DNA of 64,000 nt from CAVSUZ01 sp963791885 (lineage in GTDB: Bacteria > Pseudomonadota > Alphaproteobacteria > Acetobacterales > Acetobacteraceae): positions 1-64,000 of the forward strand of contig CAWBUL010000005.1 of NCBI GenBank assembly GCA_963791885.1, in the 5' to 3' direction. Made by a program: the position numbers and the translations under genes. Numbering within the stretch: the stretch's first letter is position 1; each line of letters begins with the position of its first letter. Positions 45,029 to 54,438 of the stretch are shown piece by piece. The notes under the pieces were generated by a model, which had not been told where the DNA came from, did not search any database, and worked only from the letters and a program-made list of their open reading frames with translations.

Positions 45029-45187
45029 ATGGTCGGCGCAGCGTCGCTGCAGTGGTATCGTCCGTTGGTGACGCTAGGAGGCATCGCGCTCGTGGCAACC
45101 ATGACGCTCGGCTTCTATACGGCGCTCTGGCGAATCACGCATCTGACATGGAGATGGGTTGCAGTCCTCGTCCTTGGCTGGGCATGA
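45029..45187 (+). CDS. Very small two-helix membrane protein (52 residues)
   Basis: The frame begins MVGAASLQWYRPLVTLGGIA, forms one helix (LVTLGGIALVATMTLGFYTA), and then a second (WRWVAVLVLGWA) with a Trp-rich interface. It is the last gene of the array, ending 20 bp before the 3' end of a convergent AlkB gene. Too short for many annotation pipelines. No homologue recognised. Confidence 0.45.
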   Translation: MVGAASLQWYRPLVTLGGIALVATMTLGFYTALWRITHLTWRWVAVLVLGWA

Positions 45188-45206
45188 CCTCAGCGGTCTC
45201 GCAACC

Positions 45207-45869
45207 TCAAAGCGCCCGCCGGAACGTGAGGTTGAAGCGATAGGCGCCGGTCAATTCGTGCCAGCCCTCGGACAGCGTGTGGACGCCATGGAACGTCAGG
45301 CGATCCGGCCCGCCCCAGACCACAACATCGCCGTGGATCAGCGGAATGCGCCGGACCGTCGCGGCGCGCGTCTTCCCGCCCCACAGAAAGACCGCCGGCA
45401 ATCCGAGCGACACGGACACGATGGGCTGACCGAAGTCATGCTCATTCCGGTCCTGATGAAGCGAAAGACGCGCACCGGGCGCATAGCGGTTGACCAGACA
45501 GGCGTCCGGACGGAAGCCGCGAAACCCCGCCGCCTCGGCAGCTTGGGCCGCCAGCCCCGCAAAGATCGGCGGCATCTCCGGCCACCGCTGGCCCGTCGCC
45601 GGATCGATCGCATCATAGCGGTAGCCGGTTCGATCGCTGACCCACCCGACCTCTCCGCAATTCGTCATCGCCACCGACATCGTCCACCCGCCCGGCGTCA
45701 CCAGGTGACGGAACGGCGAGACCGCGTCGATCGCCCCGATCGCGGCAACCAGCTCAGCCGCACGCCCGCGCGCAAAGCCGCGCAGAACAACCGCATGCGA
45801 TCCCAGATCGACACGGGACACGCCGTCCTGCACATCATCCAGTCCAAGCGGAAGCACACTAGTTGGCAT
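45207..45869 (-). CDS. alkB: AlkB-type alpha-ketoglutarate-dependent DNA dealkylase
   Basis: This 220-residue Fe(II)/2-oxoglutarate dioxygenase repairs 1-methyladenine and 3-methylcytosine by oxidative demethylation. The substrate-binding lid GYRYD and WPEMPPIF, the iron ligands in LHQDRNEHDF (HxD) with the later His in GVHTL, and the 2OG-binding Arg region (YRFNLTFRRAL) are all present. It overlaps the upstream 2OG oxygenase gene by 11 bp and is last in an OGT-oxygenase-AlkB operon. Confidence 0.95.
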   Translation of the reverse strand: MPTSVLPLGLDDVQDGVSRVDLGSHAVVLRGFARGRAAELVAAIGAIDAVSPFRHLVTPGGWTMSVAMTNCGEVGWVSDRTGYRYDAIDPATGQRWPEMPPIFAGLAAQAAEAAGFRGFRPDACLVNRYAPGARLSLHQDRNEHDFGQPIVSVSLGLPAVFLWGGKTRAATVRRIPLIHGDVVVWGGPDRLTFHGVHTLSEGWHELTGAYRFNLTFRRAL

Positions 45870-46602
45870 CGTGGAAGATCACACCGACAGTGTGCCGCTT
45901 GCCCGAGTAAAGCTTGCTCACGCCGTGATTCAGCTTCACCTGATAGTCCCCGCGCGTCCCCTTCATCGGGCGGCTGTTGACCGCGAAAACCGCCGCGTCG
46001 CCCTTCCGCAACGGCAGAACCATCGCGCGGGTCTGCATCCGCGGCCGCTGCTCGGTCATCACGAACTCGCCGCCCTCGAAGTCTTCGCCCGGCTGATCCA
46101 GCAGGATCGCGATCTGCATCGGAAACACATGCTCGCCATACAGGTCGCGATGGAGGCAATTATAATCCCCCGGCCCGTACTCAAGCAGCAGCGGCGTCGG
46201 ACGGACCTGACCGGCCTCATGACAACGCGCGAGGAACGCGGCGTGCTTATCCGGGAAACGCACGGCATTGCCCATGCGTGCGTGCCATGCGTTGGCGATC
46301 GGCGCGAGATGCGGATACGCAGCCGTCCGCAACGCCTGGATCAGCGGCGGCAACGGATAACTGAAATACTTATACGCCCCCCGCCCATACCCATGCCGAG
46401 CCATGACCACCTGGCTCCGGAATCCCCGCTCCTCATGATAAAGCCCCGCGATGGAATCTGCCTCGACGTGAGTCAGCAGCGTCGGCACGATCGCCCAACC
46501 CTGGGCGTCGAGATCGGCATGGACCTTCGTCCAATCCACGTCATCCACCCGGGCCTCGATCGCGGTTGCGCCCGCGGCCGAGCGCGTTACGGCAGACATC
46601 AT
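45859..46602 (-). CDS. 2OG-Fe(II) oxygenase of the alkylation-repair cluster
   Basis: This 247-residue dioxygenase has an HxD motif in CLHRDLYGEHVFPMQ, a DFEGGEFVMTEQRPR stretch and the distal GVSKLYSGKRHTVGVIFHD with His and Arg ligands, of the prolyl-4-hydroxylase-like class. Proteins of this kind recur beside ada/ogt and alkB in Alphaproteobacteria; their substrate is unknown. GGAGTGGC upstream supports ATG 46602, which overlaps the OGT gene's stop. Confidence 0.88.
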   Translation of the reverse strand: MMSAVTRSAAGATAIEARVDDVDWTKVHADLDAQGWAIVPTLLTHVEADSIAGLYHEERGFRSQVVMARHGYGRGAYKYFSYPLPPLIQALRTAAYPHLAPIANAWHARMGNAVRFPDKHAAFLARCHEAGQVRPTPLLLEYGPGDYNCLHRDLYGEHVFPMQIAILLDQPGEDFEGGEFVMTEQRPRMQTRAMVLPLRKGDAAVFAVNSRPMKGTRGDYQVKLNHGVSKLYSGKRHTVGVIFHDAN

Positions 46603-47123
46603 GCCACTCCTTCCATGTTGATCAGGCGACGTTTGCGCTGCACGCCCCAACGATAGCCGGAGATTGACCCATCGGATTTCACGACACGGTGGCATGGCAC
46701 GGCGACCGCGACGCGGTTCGCAGCGCAGGCCGCACCGACGTCTTGAGCCGTCGCCGTTACCGGCAGACTCCGTGCGATCGCGCCGTAGGTACGCGTCTCG
46801 CCTGCGGGAATCGCCCGCAACGCCCTCCAAACTTCCATCTCCACCGGCGAACCGCGCAGATCGAGCGTCAAATCACTCCCAAGCTGCGGCGCATCGACCA
46901 CGGCGATGGCCTTGGCGATCGTCTGCGCCAGGCCCGCTTGATCGAGAACAAACACGGCATCGGGAAACGCACCCCACAGGTCGCGCAGCAGCGTGTCTCG
47001 ATCGTCGCCGATAAACAGGGCAGCGACACCGCATGCGCTTTCAGCGACCAGAATGGTCCCGAGGGCGGTATCACCATACCCGAACCGCATGGTTTCACAC
47101 GCGGCAGTATCAGGGCTCGTCAT
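46599..47123 (-). CDS. ogt: Methylated-DNA-[protein]-cysteine S-methyltransferase
   Basis: This 174-residue suicide enzyme removes O6-alkyl groups from guanine. It has the helix-turn-helix MEVWRALRAIPAGETRTYGA and the active-site VPCHRVVKSDGSISGYRWG with the acceptor Cys. It corresponds to the C-terminal domain of Ada, without Ada's N-terminal zinc and AraC domains. ATG 47123 is chosen because the ribonuclease-like N-terminal domain starts there. First gene of a three-gene operon. Confidence 0.94.
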   Translation of the reverse strand: MTSPDTAACETMRFGYGDTALGTILVAESACGVAALFIGDDRDTLLRDLWGAFPDAVFVLDQAGLAQTIAKAIAVVDAPQLGSDLTLDLRGSPVEMEVWRALRAIPAGETRTYGAIARSLPVTATAQDVGAACAANRVAVAVPCHRVVKSDGSISGYRWGVQRKRRLINMEGVA

Positions 47124-47307
47124 CGTAGCACTCCTCAGCATCTGACCCCCAAGATCGGTCTTCCCGCCCGTCCCGACCCTCCGGCCCTTGCTTTCACACC
47201 AGCACGCGTTCCACGTCCCAGCCAATCGCGCGGCGCTGCTTGTCTTCAGCCGCTCGTCCCATCAGATGATCCGGCGAAAACCACGCACCGGCAGCGCACC
47301 CCCCACC

Positions 47308-48138
47308 ATGCTTGAGTTCGACTCCCGCCCGCTCCTCACGACCGGCACCGTCACGCTATGGGACGTCGTGTGCGCGGGCACATGCAGGCACAAAAGCCCC
47401 GAGGAATGCGCGTCCGCGACACACCTCGTCTTCCCCTATCGCGGCATCTTCGTCCGCACTGTGGGCCACGCGGAGACAGTGGCGGAAGCGAACCAGGTCC
47501 TCTTCTTCAACCAAGACGAACCCTATCAGGTCAGTCACCCCGTCGCAGGCGGTGACTCGAGCCTCTCCATCCGGATCAGCACGCCCACACTGCTGGAACT
47601 GACGCCCCCCGAACACCTCCACCGCAAAGACCGCCCCACATTCAACCGCCCCCGCCTGCGCCTCGACCCCCGCACCCAGGCGCGGCTCGCGCGCCTGCGT
47701 CACCGCCTCCGCCGCGGACTGATCGACACAATCGAAGCCGAGACCCTGACTCTGACAGCGCTACGCCACACGCTGGGCGCACGCACCACGCACGCCGCGA
47801 CCGGCAGTGTCGGGCGCCAGAAACTGGCAGACCGCGCCAAGCTCGTCCTCTCATCCGATCCGCAACGTCGTTGGACCCTGGCCGAGATCGCCGGCAACGT
47901 CGGCGTCTCGCCCGTCTATCTCACCCAGGTCTTCCAACAGGTCGAAGCCCTGCCGCTCTATCGCTACCACCTCCAACTCCGCCTCACCCGAGCGCTCGAC
48001 CTGCTCGGCCACCGCTCCGATTTAACTGGCCTTGCACTCGACCTCGGCTTTTCCGGCTACAGCCACTTCAGCGCGGCGTTCAAACAAGCCTACGGCCAAA
48101 CCCCGCGCGCCTTCCAACGCGTCGCTCGCATCCGATAA
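47308..48138 (+). CDS. AraC-family transcriptional regulator
   Basis: This 276-residue regulator has an N-terminal cupin-like domain (THLVFPYRGIFVRTVGHAE and VLFFNQDEPYQVSHPV) and a C-terminal double helix-turn-helix: WTLAEIAGNVGVSPVYLTQV and LTGLALDLGFSGYSHFSAAF, ending YGQTPRAFQ. It is divergent from the OGT-oxygenase-AlkB operon with 184 bp between, so it probably regulates those genes. It lacks the Cys-rich Ada domain, so the inducing signal is not methylated Cys. Confidence 0.9.
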   Translation: MLEFDSRPLLTTGTVTLWDVVCAGTCRHKSPEECASATHLVFPYRGIFVRTVGHAETVAEANQVLFFNQDEPYQVSHPVAGGDSSLSIRISTPTLLELTPPEHLHRKDRPTFNRPRLRLDPRTQARLARLRHRLRRGLIDTIEAETLTLTALRHTLGARTTHAATGSVGRQKLADRAKLVLSSDPQRRWTLAEIAGNVGVSPVYLTQVFQQVEALPLYRYHLQLRLTRALDLLGHRSDLTGLALDLGFSGYSHFSAAFKQAYGQTPRAFQRVARIR

Positions 48139-48383
48139 ACCTGCCCAGGTCCCGGACAGAACGCGAAGCACGCCCAACGCCATTGCGAGGACGCTGCGTA
48201 GCAGGCCCACGAAGCGCGCACGTCATCGCGAGACTCGCGCAGCTTGCCGTGGCGACCCAGGCCTGCCGCACCGAACCAACCACTTTCTTCTCAGCACCAC
48301 GAGATCGCTAAAGATTCCGGTAGTTCCCCCACCCCCATCCGCGCTTCTTCACCCCAACCAAACCATCCGCAGGCTAACCCTCC

Positions 48384-49139
48384 ATGAACCAAACCGAAAA
48401 GGCGGCGCGTTTCGCCGCACTCCACATCAAAGGCACCCCGCTCCTGCTCTACAATGCATGGGGCGCCGGCAGCGCCAAAGCCATCCTCGATACCGGCGCC
48501 AAAGCGATCGCCACAAGCAGTTGGGCCGTCGCGGAGGCGCAGGGCTACCGCGACGGTGAGGCCATCCCGATCGAACTCGCGGAACAAATCATCGCGCGGA
48601 TCGCCGCAACGGTGGACGCGCCGGTGACCGCCGACTTCGAAGGCGGATACACCGAAGACGACGGCGAGTTAGCGGACAACGTCGCGCGCCTGATCGACCT
48701 CGGCGTGATCGGCATCAACTTTGAGGATCGGGTCGTCAAGAACGACGGCCTCTACGACATCGACCGCCAGGCGCGTCGGATTGCAACCATCCGAAACGCG
48801 GCGGAGCGGAAAGGCATTCCGCTCTTCATAAACGCACGGACAGACGTGTTTTTTGCCGACGGTGATCCGGCGCAGTCAGTGAGCGAGGCTCTCGACAGGG
48901 GCAAAGCATACGCAGCTGCTGGCGCCTCCGGGTTCTTTATCCCGGGCTTGAAAGACGAAGCGCTGATTGGTCAGATTTGCGGTGGCGTCGCGCTGCCCGT
49001 CAACGTCATGATCATGGACGGCGTGCCATCCATTGATCGACTGACAAAGCTTGGCGTCTCGCGCATTAGCTACGGTCCCATCCCCTACATCCGCGCAATG
49101 GACGCCCTCAAACAGGAGGCGCGCAAGGTTCATTCTTAG
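48384..49139 (+). CDS. Isocitrate lyase/phosphoenolpyruvate mutase-family enzyme
   Basis: This 251-residue enzyme belongs to the PEP mutase/isocitrate lyase superfamily: GTPLLLYNAWGAGSAKAI, the metal site PVTADFEGGYTEDD, the ED of GINFEDRVV, INARTDVFFADG and FFIPGLKDEALI. These cytosolic enzymes form or break C-C or P-C bonds in small acids. The gating-loop residues for true isocitrate lyase (KKCGH) are missing, so a carboxyphosphonoenolpyruvate mutase or oxaloacetase-like activity is more likely. Confidence 0.9.
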   Translation: MNQTEKAARFAALHIKGTPLLLYNAWGAGSAKAILDTGAKAIATSSWAVAEAQGYRDGEAIPIELAEQIIARIAATVDAPVTADFEGGYTEDDGELADNVARLIDLGVIGINFEDRVVKNDGLYDIDRQARRIATIRNAAERKGIPLFINARTDVFFADGDPAQSVSEALDRGKAYAAAGASGFFIPGLKDEALIGQICGGVALPVNVMIMDGVPSIDRLTKLGVSRISYGPIPYIRAMDALKQEARKVHS

Positions 49140-49220
49140 CGAGACCAGCGACGCAGGAGGGCACTGCAACGGAGTTAACTGGCGTGATTGGTTCGACCTG
49201 AACCGATCAGTCAGCGCGCC

Positions 49221-49277
49221 CGCGCGCAGCTGCTTCGTCACACCATGCCCGGCAGTCCTCATCAGCCACCTGGGTGA
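49221..49277 (+). pseudogene. Third, shorter copy of the TPR gene's 3' end
   Basis: Eighteen codons read RAQLLRHTMPGSPHQPPG then TGA, matching the end of the gene at 34781 (ELLRHATLGRPHQPPRQ) and of the copy at 38491 (ELLRHATSGSPHQLRR). The DNA blocks CTGCTTCGTCAC and GGCAGTCCTCATCAGCC are shared. No further gene sequence precedes it. Confidence 0.7.
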
Positions 49278-49508
49278 CTTCCGCGACGATCGCGTTCCTC
49301 TAAGCGTCGGGTTGCGCAGATCATGGAAACGGAGGAGCTCGTGATCGAGACGATCACGGCTCACCTTCGCTGCGGAGACGCGGGTCGGCTCTTTCGACGC
49401 AAGGTCGGACTTGCGCCTGCTCGGCAGAGATTGGCCGGAAGGAGACTGTCCGCTTTCGGCAGCGGGCGGCCGAAGCCGCCCGTTTTCGTTGTCTGCCCGG
49501 CCTCCCCT

Positions 49509-50051
49509 TCAGCCGCCGTTGCCCACGCTGTGTGGCGTCGGCTGGCCCTTCAGCAGGGGAACCGGATTGTCCGGGTGCTGAAGATCCGGAATCAGGTCGT
49601 TCGACGCCCCGCCCACGTATCGCCGGATGTTCGGATACTTCATAATCGACTGGTCGAACTCGATGATGACCGGCTCCAGCAGCGACAAGGCCCACCCGTT
49701 GTCTTGACCCGCGTACCTTCCGGGCGACGTCGTCATCACACGCGTAGGAGCGGCTCCATTGAAGGTCATATCGTACTTCTCGAACGGATCCATCGTGAGG
49801 TTGTAGAGCGCGCCGAGCCCCCCAAATTCGCTTGCGGACCGAGCCACGAATCCTTTGCCGTGTACAGGTACTTCCAGGCGATGTTCAGCCAGGGTCATCG
49901 GGATCTCCGCCGATATCCGCGCGTACCCCGTAGAAGACCTCGCCTTCGACGTAGACCCACGATTTCCGCGCCGAATGCTGCACTTTCCCCAGGATGTAGG
50001 CGCTGTTGTCGATACTGTCGAAGTAGATCGGCTTGCCGTTATTGTCCTGCC
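49509..50051 (-). pseudogene. Arylsulfatase C-terminal fragment, two frameshifts, truncated by IS21
   Basis: Read in three frames, this gives RQDNNGKPIYFDSIDNSAYI, RKSWVYVEGEVFYGVRADIG, then WLNIAWKYLYTAKDSWLGP, then LGALYNLTMDPFEKYDMTF and VMTTSPGRYAGQDNGWALS, the C-terminal third of a large arylsulfatase family. One base is missing near 49888 and one in a homopolymer near 49829. The catalytic Cys/Ser-x-Pro-x-Arg domain is absent because IS21 replaced it at 50052. It is therefore non-functional. Confidence 0.85.
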
Positions 50052-50123
50052 TGTTGATTTTCGCTGAGAACTGACCCGGGTTTTCCACCGAGAACTGACC
50101 CGGGTGAATTTATGGTTTGCGGG

Positions 50124-50915
50124 TCATACCGGGGTCAAGTTCTTGGCCTTTTCCTTTCGGCCCTTGTTGGCGGCCGAGCTGGCTTTGAAGCGGAAGCTGT
50201 CATTGCCGGTTTCCACGATGTGGCAGTGGTGGGTGAGGCGGTCGAGCATGGCGGTCGTCATCTTAGCGTCGCCGAACACGTCAGCCCATTCGCTGAAGCT
50301 CAGGTTCGTGGTGATGACCACAGAGGCCCGTTCGTAAAGCTTGCTCAGCAGGTGGAAAAGCAGCGCGCCGCCGGAGGGGCTGAACGGCAGATAGCCCAAT
50401 TCATCGAGCATTACGAGGTCGCACCGCATCAGCCGATCCGCGATCTGACCCGATCGGCCCTGAGTTTTCTCCTGCTCCAGCGCATTGACCAGGTCGACGG
50501 TCCCGAAGAACCGAACCTTTTTGCGATGGTGTTCAACCGCCTGCACGCCAAGCGCCGTGGCGATGTGGGTCTTGCCGGTGCCCGGACCGCCGACGAGGAC
50601 CACGTTGTCGGCGTTTTCGATGAACTCACACCGGTAAAGCTGGCGCACCAGGGCTTCATTGGTTTCGCTGGACGCAAAATCAAAACCGCTCAGATCCTTG
50701 TAGACGGGGAAGCGCGCCGCCTTCAGCTGGTAGGCAACCGATCGAACCTCGCGCTCGGCGGTTTCCGCCTTGAGCAGCTGTGAGAGAATGGGGACGGCCG
50801 AATTGAACGCTGGCGCGCCCTGCTCCATCAGCTCGCCCGCGGCTTGCGCCATGCCAAACATCTTCAGGCCGCGCAGCATCACGACAATCGCCGCCCCGGC
50901 CGGATCATGACGCAT
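50124..50915 (-). CDS. istB: IS21 helper ATPase IstB
   Basis: This 263-residue AAA+ ATPase has Walker [15 protein letters not shown], Walker [15 protein letters not shown] and sensor [11 protein letters not shown], the IstB signature. It assists the IstA transposase in target selection. Its C-terminus is Lys-rich. Start ATG 50915 ([12 protein letters not shown]) overlaps the istA end by 11 bp; upstream in-frame Met residues lie inside istA. Confidence 0.95.
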   Translation of the reverse strand: MRHDPAGAAIVVMLRGLKMFGMAQAAGELMEQGAPAFNSAVPILSQLLKAETAEREVRSVAYQLKAARFPVYKDLSGFDFASSETNEALVRQLYRCEFIENADNVVLVGGPGTGKTHIATALGVQAVEHHRKKVRFFGTVDLVNALEQEKTQGRSGQIADRLMRCDLVMLDELGYLPFSPSGGALLFHLLSKLYERASVVITTNLSFSEWADVFGDAKMTTAMLDRLTHHCHIVETGNDSFRFKASSAANKGRKEKAKNLTPV

Positions 50916-52437
50916 GGCGGGCCTCCTGTAGCTTCTCGCGCAGGGCATCGTAGCGTTCGACGTCGGCACGTGGCTCCCGGTCCAGGGCCAAGGCCTGCGG
51001 AGCCGCGATCATTGCTGTGGCCGTGGATTTGCCGTCGATCAGCCGGTGCAACATGTTCAGCACGTGCGTCTTTGTCGGCGCCCCATCACTCAGCGCCAGT
51101 TCGACGGCACACAACACCGCATCTTCACCATGGTGCAGGACGAGGGCAAGAATCTCCACCATCTCCCGGTCGCCTCCGGGCTGCTTGAGAAGGTGCTGTT
51201 GCAGCCGCTTGAACGCTTCCGGCAATTCGGCGAACGGCGCGCCATTACGCAGAGCTCCCGGCTTGCGCTGGATCACCGCGAGATAGTGGTGCCAATCATA
51301 GATGGTGCGGCCGGGCAGATGATGCGACCGCTCGATGAGCCGCGCGTGTTCGCAGATGACTTGCCCTTCGGCAACGACAACGACGCGGCCTGGATAAACC
51401 CTTAAGCTGACGCGATGATTGGCGAAGGACGCGGGCACGCTGTAGCGGTTGCGATCAAAGTGAACGAGGCAGGTGGGCGAAACGCGTTTGCCGTATTCAA
51501 CAAAACCATCGAACGGTCTGCCAACGGCCATCAGGCATCCGACTTCACTTTGCCACGCATCGAATATCGAGCCTTGCTGGCTGCCGTGTGGAATCTCGCG
51601 CCATAGCGCTTGGCAGCGTTGTTCCAGCCAGTCGTTCAAGTCAGCCAGCGTCACAAAACGCGGCATGGTCTGCCACAGCCGATGACGCGCGTCCTGGACA
51701 TTCTTCTCGATCTGACCCTTCTCCCAGCCTGAGGCCGGATTGCAAAAGTCAGCATCGAAAAGGTAGTGGCTGGCCATCGCGGCAAAGCGTGCATTGACCT
51801 GGCGCTTCTTGCCGACGCCAACTTGGTCAACAGCCGTTCTCATATTGTCGTAGATGCCGCGGCGCGGCACGCCGCCAAGCACCCGGAACGCATGATGATG
51901 CGCGTCGAACAGCATCTCGTGCGTCTGCAGCGGATAGGCCCGGACAATGAAGGTGCGGCTGTAGCAAAGCTTGAAGTGCGCAGCTTGCAGCTTGGTCCGT
52001 TCGCCGCCGATAACGGCCCACTCCTCGCTCCAGTCGAACTGGAAAGCTTCGCCCGGCTGGAAAATCAGCGGAACAAAGGCCCCGCGGCCGGTCGTCTGCT
52101 GCTCCCGCTGCCGATGCTCCTTCCAGGTGCGGGCGAACGCCGCAACACGGCCGTATGAACCTTCAAACCCGAGGGCGGCCAGATCCGCATGCAACCGCTT
52201 GATCGTCCGCCTCTGCTTGCGCGGCCTGCCGCTCTCTAGCTTTAGCCAGGCCGACAGTTTCTCGGCGAACGCGTCCAGCTTGCTGGGCCGCTCCGGCACC
52301 TTGAAGGCCGGTTCCACCACGTCGCCCCGCAAGTATTTGCGGATGGTGTTCCGCGATAGCCCAGTCCTGCGGGCGATCTCCCGTATCGAAAGCTGGTCTC
52401 GAAGCGCCCAGCGACGGATCACGCTCAGTAACTCCAT
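50905..52437 (-). CDS. istA: IS21 transposase IstA
   Basis: This 510-residue DDE transposase has an N-terminal helix-turn-helix ([20 protein letters not shown]), the catalytic core with [20 protein letters not shown] (first Asp), [20 protein letters not shown] (second Asp) and [20 protein letters not shown] (Glu). Start ATG 52437 ([14 protein letters not shown]) is used. The gene looks intact, so the element could still move. Confidence 0.95.
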   Translation of the reverse strand: MELLSVIRRWALRDQLSIREIARRTGLSRNTIRKYLRGDVVEPAFKVPERPSKLDAFAEKLSAWLKLESGRPRKQRRTIKRLHADLAALGFEGSYGRVAAFARTWKEHRQREQQTTGRGAFVPLIFQPGEAFQFDWSEEWAVIGGERTKLQAAHFKLCYSRTFIVRAYPLQTHEMLFDAHHHAFRVLGGVPRRGIYDNMRTAVDQVGVGKKRQVNARFAAMASHYLFDADFCNPASGWEKGQIEKNVQDARHRLWQTMPRFVTLADLNDWLEQRCQALWREIPHGSQQGSIFDAWQSEVGCLMAVGRPFDGFVEYGKRVSPTCLVHFDRNRYSVPASFANHRVSLRVYPGRVVVVAEGQVICEHARLIERSHHLPGRTIYDWHHYLAVIQRKPGALRNGAPFAELPEAFKRLQQHLLKQPGGDREMVEILALVLHHGEDAVLCAVELALSDGAPTKTHVLNMLHRLIDGKSTATAMIAAPQALALDREPRADVERYDALREKLQEARHAS

Positions 52438-52543
52438 GCTTATCACTCCCGTGGACCCCGCTGAAAACAGCCGGGGCGAGGTCAAAACATGGGTCAATTC
52501 TCAGTGGAAATTTGCCACCTGGTGGGTCAGTTCTCGATGAAAC

Positions 52544-53035
52544 TCAACACATGGTGTTCGACAAACGCCAGCTCAGCACCCGCCGCGTCGCCCAATCCAT
52601 CACCGCGACCAGATAGAGGAAGCCGCGCCGCATCGGAATATAGGTGATATCCGCACACCAGACCTGGTTCGGCCGATCGACCACGAGATCGCGTAGCAGA
52701 TACGGGTAGATCCGGTGCTCGGGATGCGGAACCGTGGTCCGCGGCCGCTGGTAGATCGGCGTCAGCCCCATCGTCGCCATCAGCCGCCGCACCCGCTTGC
52801 GGCCGACAGCGTGACCCAGATGGCGCAGATGACGCGTCATCTGCCGCGATCCATACCACGGCGTTTCCAGGAACTGCTCGTCGAGCAGCCGCATCAGCAG
52901 CAGGTTCTCCGCCGTCTCCAGTGCCGCCGCGCGGTAAAACGTGGAGCGGCCCATCGACACCAGCGCGCACTGCCGTGCAACCGAAAGGTGCGGATGGCCC
53001 GGCTCAATCATCGATCGCCTTCGATCCACGCTCAT
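52544..53035 (-). pseudogene. IS3-family transposase OrfB, truncated by IS21
   Basis: The N-terminal half of an IS3 OrfB is visible: HPHLSVARQCALVSMGRSTFY, TPWYGSRQMTRHLRHLGHAV and the first DDE Asp in VWCADITYIPMRRGFLYLVAV. It breaks off after WRLSNTM, where the family normally continues to the second Asp; the last codons and TGA come from the IS21 end. Without the second half it is inactive. Confidence 0.92.
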
Positions 53036-53382
53036 CGACCGAAGGCTTTCGCCAAAAAATCGCGTTCCACCACCAGCTGCCCGATCTTGGCGTGCAGTTT
53101 CTCCACCTCTTCTTCCCGGGCGACTTCCTTCGCTTCCGTCTTGCCCGAGAACACCGACGATAGCCCGTCCACCGCCTGGCGCTTCCACTCGCTGACCATC
53201 GTCTGATGCACACCGTGCTTCGTCGCCAGCTGCGCCGTCGTCAGCTCACCGCGCAGTGCCTCAAGGGCAACCTTCGCCTTGAATTCCGCCGAATATCGCT
53301 TCCGTTTGCCCGTCATCGGGTCCGTCCTCCAGCCAGGGCGAACCAAGCTTAACCCCCTGTCCCAGTTTCCGGGACCACCTCA
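52550..53382 (-). mobile_element. IS3-family insertion sequence, one half only
   Basis: The right end is TGAGGTGGTCCCGGAAACTG (read from 53382 leftwards), a typical IS3 terminal repeat. orfA and the front of orfB follow. The other terminal repeat and the orfB end are gone; the break coincides exactly with the IS21 end at 52549. Confidence 0.9.
53032..53316 (-). CDS. IS3-family transposase OrfA
   Basis: This 94-residue DNA-binding subunit begins MTGKRKRYSAEFKAKVALEA with a helix-turn-helix in TTAQLATKHGVHQTMVSEWK and a leucine-zipper-like end REEEVEKLHAKIGQLVVERD. OrfA normally joins OrfB by a programmed -1 frameshift near its end. Intact itself, but useless without OrfB. Confidence 0.93.
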   Translation of the reverse strand: MTGKRKRYSAEFKAKVALEALRGELTTAQLATKHGVHQTMVSEWKRQAVDGLSSVFSGKTEAKEVAREEEVEKLHAKIGQLVVERDFLAKAFGR

Positions 53383-53400
53383 CATGTCAGACGCGAGCAC

Positions 53401-54345
53401 TTGGCTGCTTCAACCGAAGATGGAATGCGCTCGGTTGCTTATCGAGACGGGCAGATACAGCTCCGAGAGATACCACCGGATGTAGTGCAGGAATGGCTTG
53501 ACGACCTCGATCGGATGTTGGCTTGGATTGAGGAGCACGCGAGAGTCATGCCGATTGTGGCCAGTAGCGATCTGGATCCGGCGTTACGCGATGATCTCCG
53601 CCAGGGGCGCAATGATATCTTCCATGCGCTGATCCTGGCTAAGCAGCAGAATCTGCTACTCGTGGCCGATGACCTAATTATCAGGTCAGCTGCGAGCGCG
53701 ATGGGGCACAAGCGAAGCACCTGGACCGCTCAACTGCTGTCAGTTGCTGTGAGTGAACAGGTGGCGGATTTCGACGATTACGTCCAATGGCTCGCCCATC
53801 TTATAGGTGCAGGCCACAACTACTTAAGCGTGAATAGCCTTGTTCTTATACGCGCGCTCAAACTTAGCGTTCTTCGAGACGATAAAACCCACGAACTGTT
53901 CAAAGCAGCGAGCAGTATGATAGGAGGCTCCGGTGCGGATGCACAATCGCATTTGAGCGTGTCTCTCGGGTTTCTAGCTCATGTTTGGCGCGATAGGGAC
54001 CTGCTTCCCCACAGGGAAAAGGTAACCGCCTTGCTGATGAGGAATCTTATCCGCGGCCGTTATCAGGACTGTGTAGAGTTGGTGGCCGCAATCATTTCCT
54101 TTCTAGCGGCAAATGAGGAGTTTATCGCCTTCATGCAGGTATGGGTGCGAGGGCATTTCCTTCCTGAGCAGGCAATCTGGGAAACTGCCACCGGAATTCG
54201 GGTACTCAACAGAGAGTGCTACCCGCGGCCACAGTTTCAGGACTGCCCTGAGCAGATCCACAAGCGGAACAGCCATTCGTGTCGTTCTCTCGGGGCGCCC
54301 TTTGCGAGCCAACGGCTAGGTGTTCAGGCTCACCGGGCCGGTTGA
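53401..54345 (+). pseudogene. Truncated PIN-like protein, N-terminus removed by IS3
   Basis: An open frame of 314 codons begins just past the IS3 end without a good start codon. The part HALILAKQQNLLLVADDLII and RSAASAMGHKRSTWTAQLLS, then LAHLIGAGHNYLSVNSLVLI, resembles the C-terminal half of a PIN-domain family in which the late acidic residues (ADD) and a GY.F.SVS-like segment are conserved. The rest is helical and unidentified. The last 30 residues look non-coding. The lower GC content than the neighbours suggests acquisition. Function unknown. Confidence 0.45.
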
Positions 54346-54438
54346 GTAGCTGACCGCCCCAAACTAACCCTCGCCCCTACCACCCACCCCCCAAACTAAC
54401 CCTTGAAAGTTACCAGAACTAACCTAACCTCCCCACCC

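Larger units (their letters stand above)
50052..52549 (-). mobile_element. Complete IS21-family insertion sequence
   Basis: 2,498 bp with ends TGTTGATTTTCGCTGAGAAC (left) and, on the other strand, TGTTGAGTTTCATCGAGAAC (right), each followed by CTGACCC repeats, as in IS21. It carries istA and istB. Left flank is an arylsulfatase fragment and right flank an IS3 fragment; no target-site duplication is seen (CCTGCC against CATGGT), so DNA on one side has been replaced since insertion. Confidence 0.9.

Noticed and set aside
48160..48300. GTCATTGCGAG-like repeat in the gap after the AraC gene
   Set aside because: Only a loose resemblance to dispersed repeats (GCGAGGACGCTGCGTAGCAG); no second copy is visible in the window.
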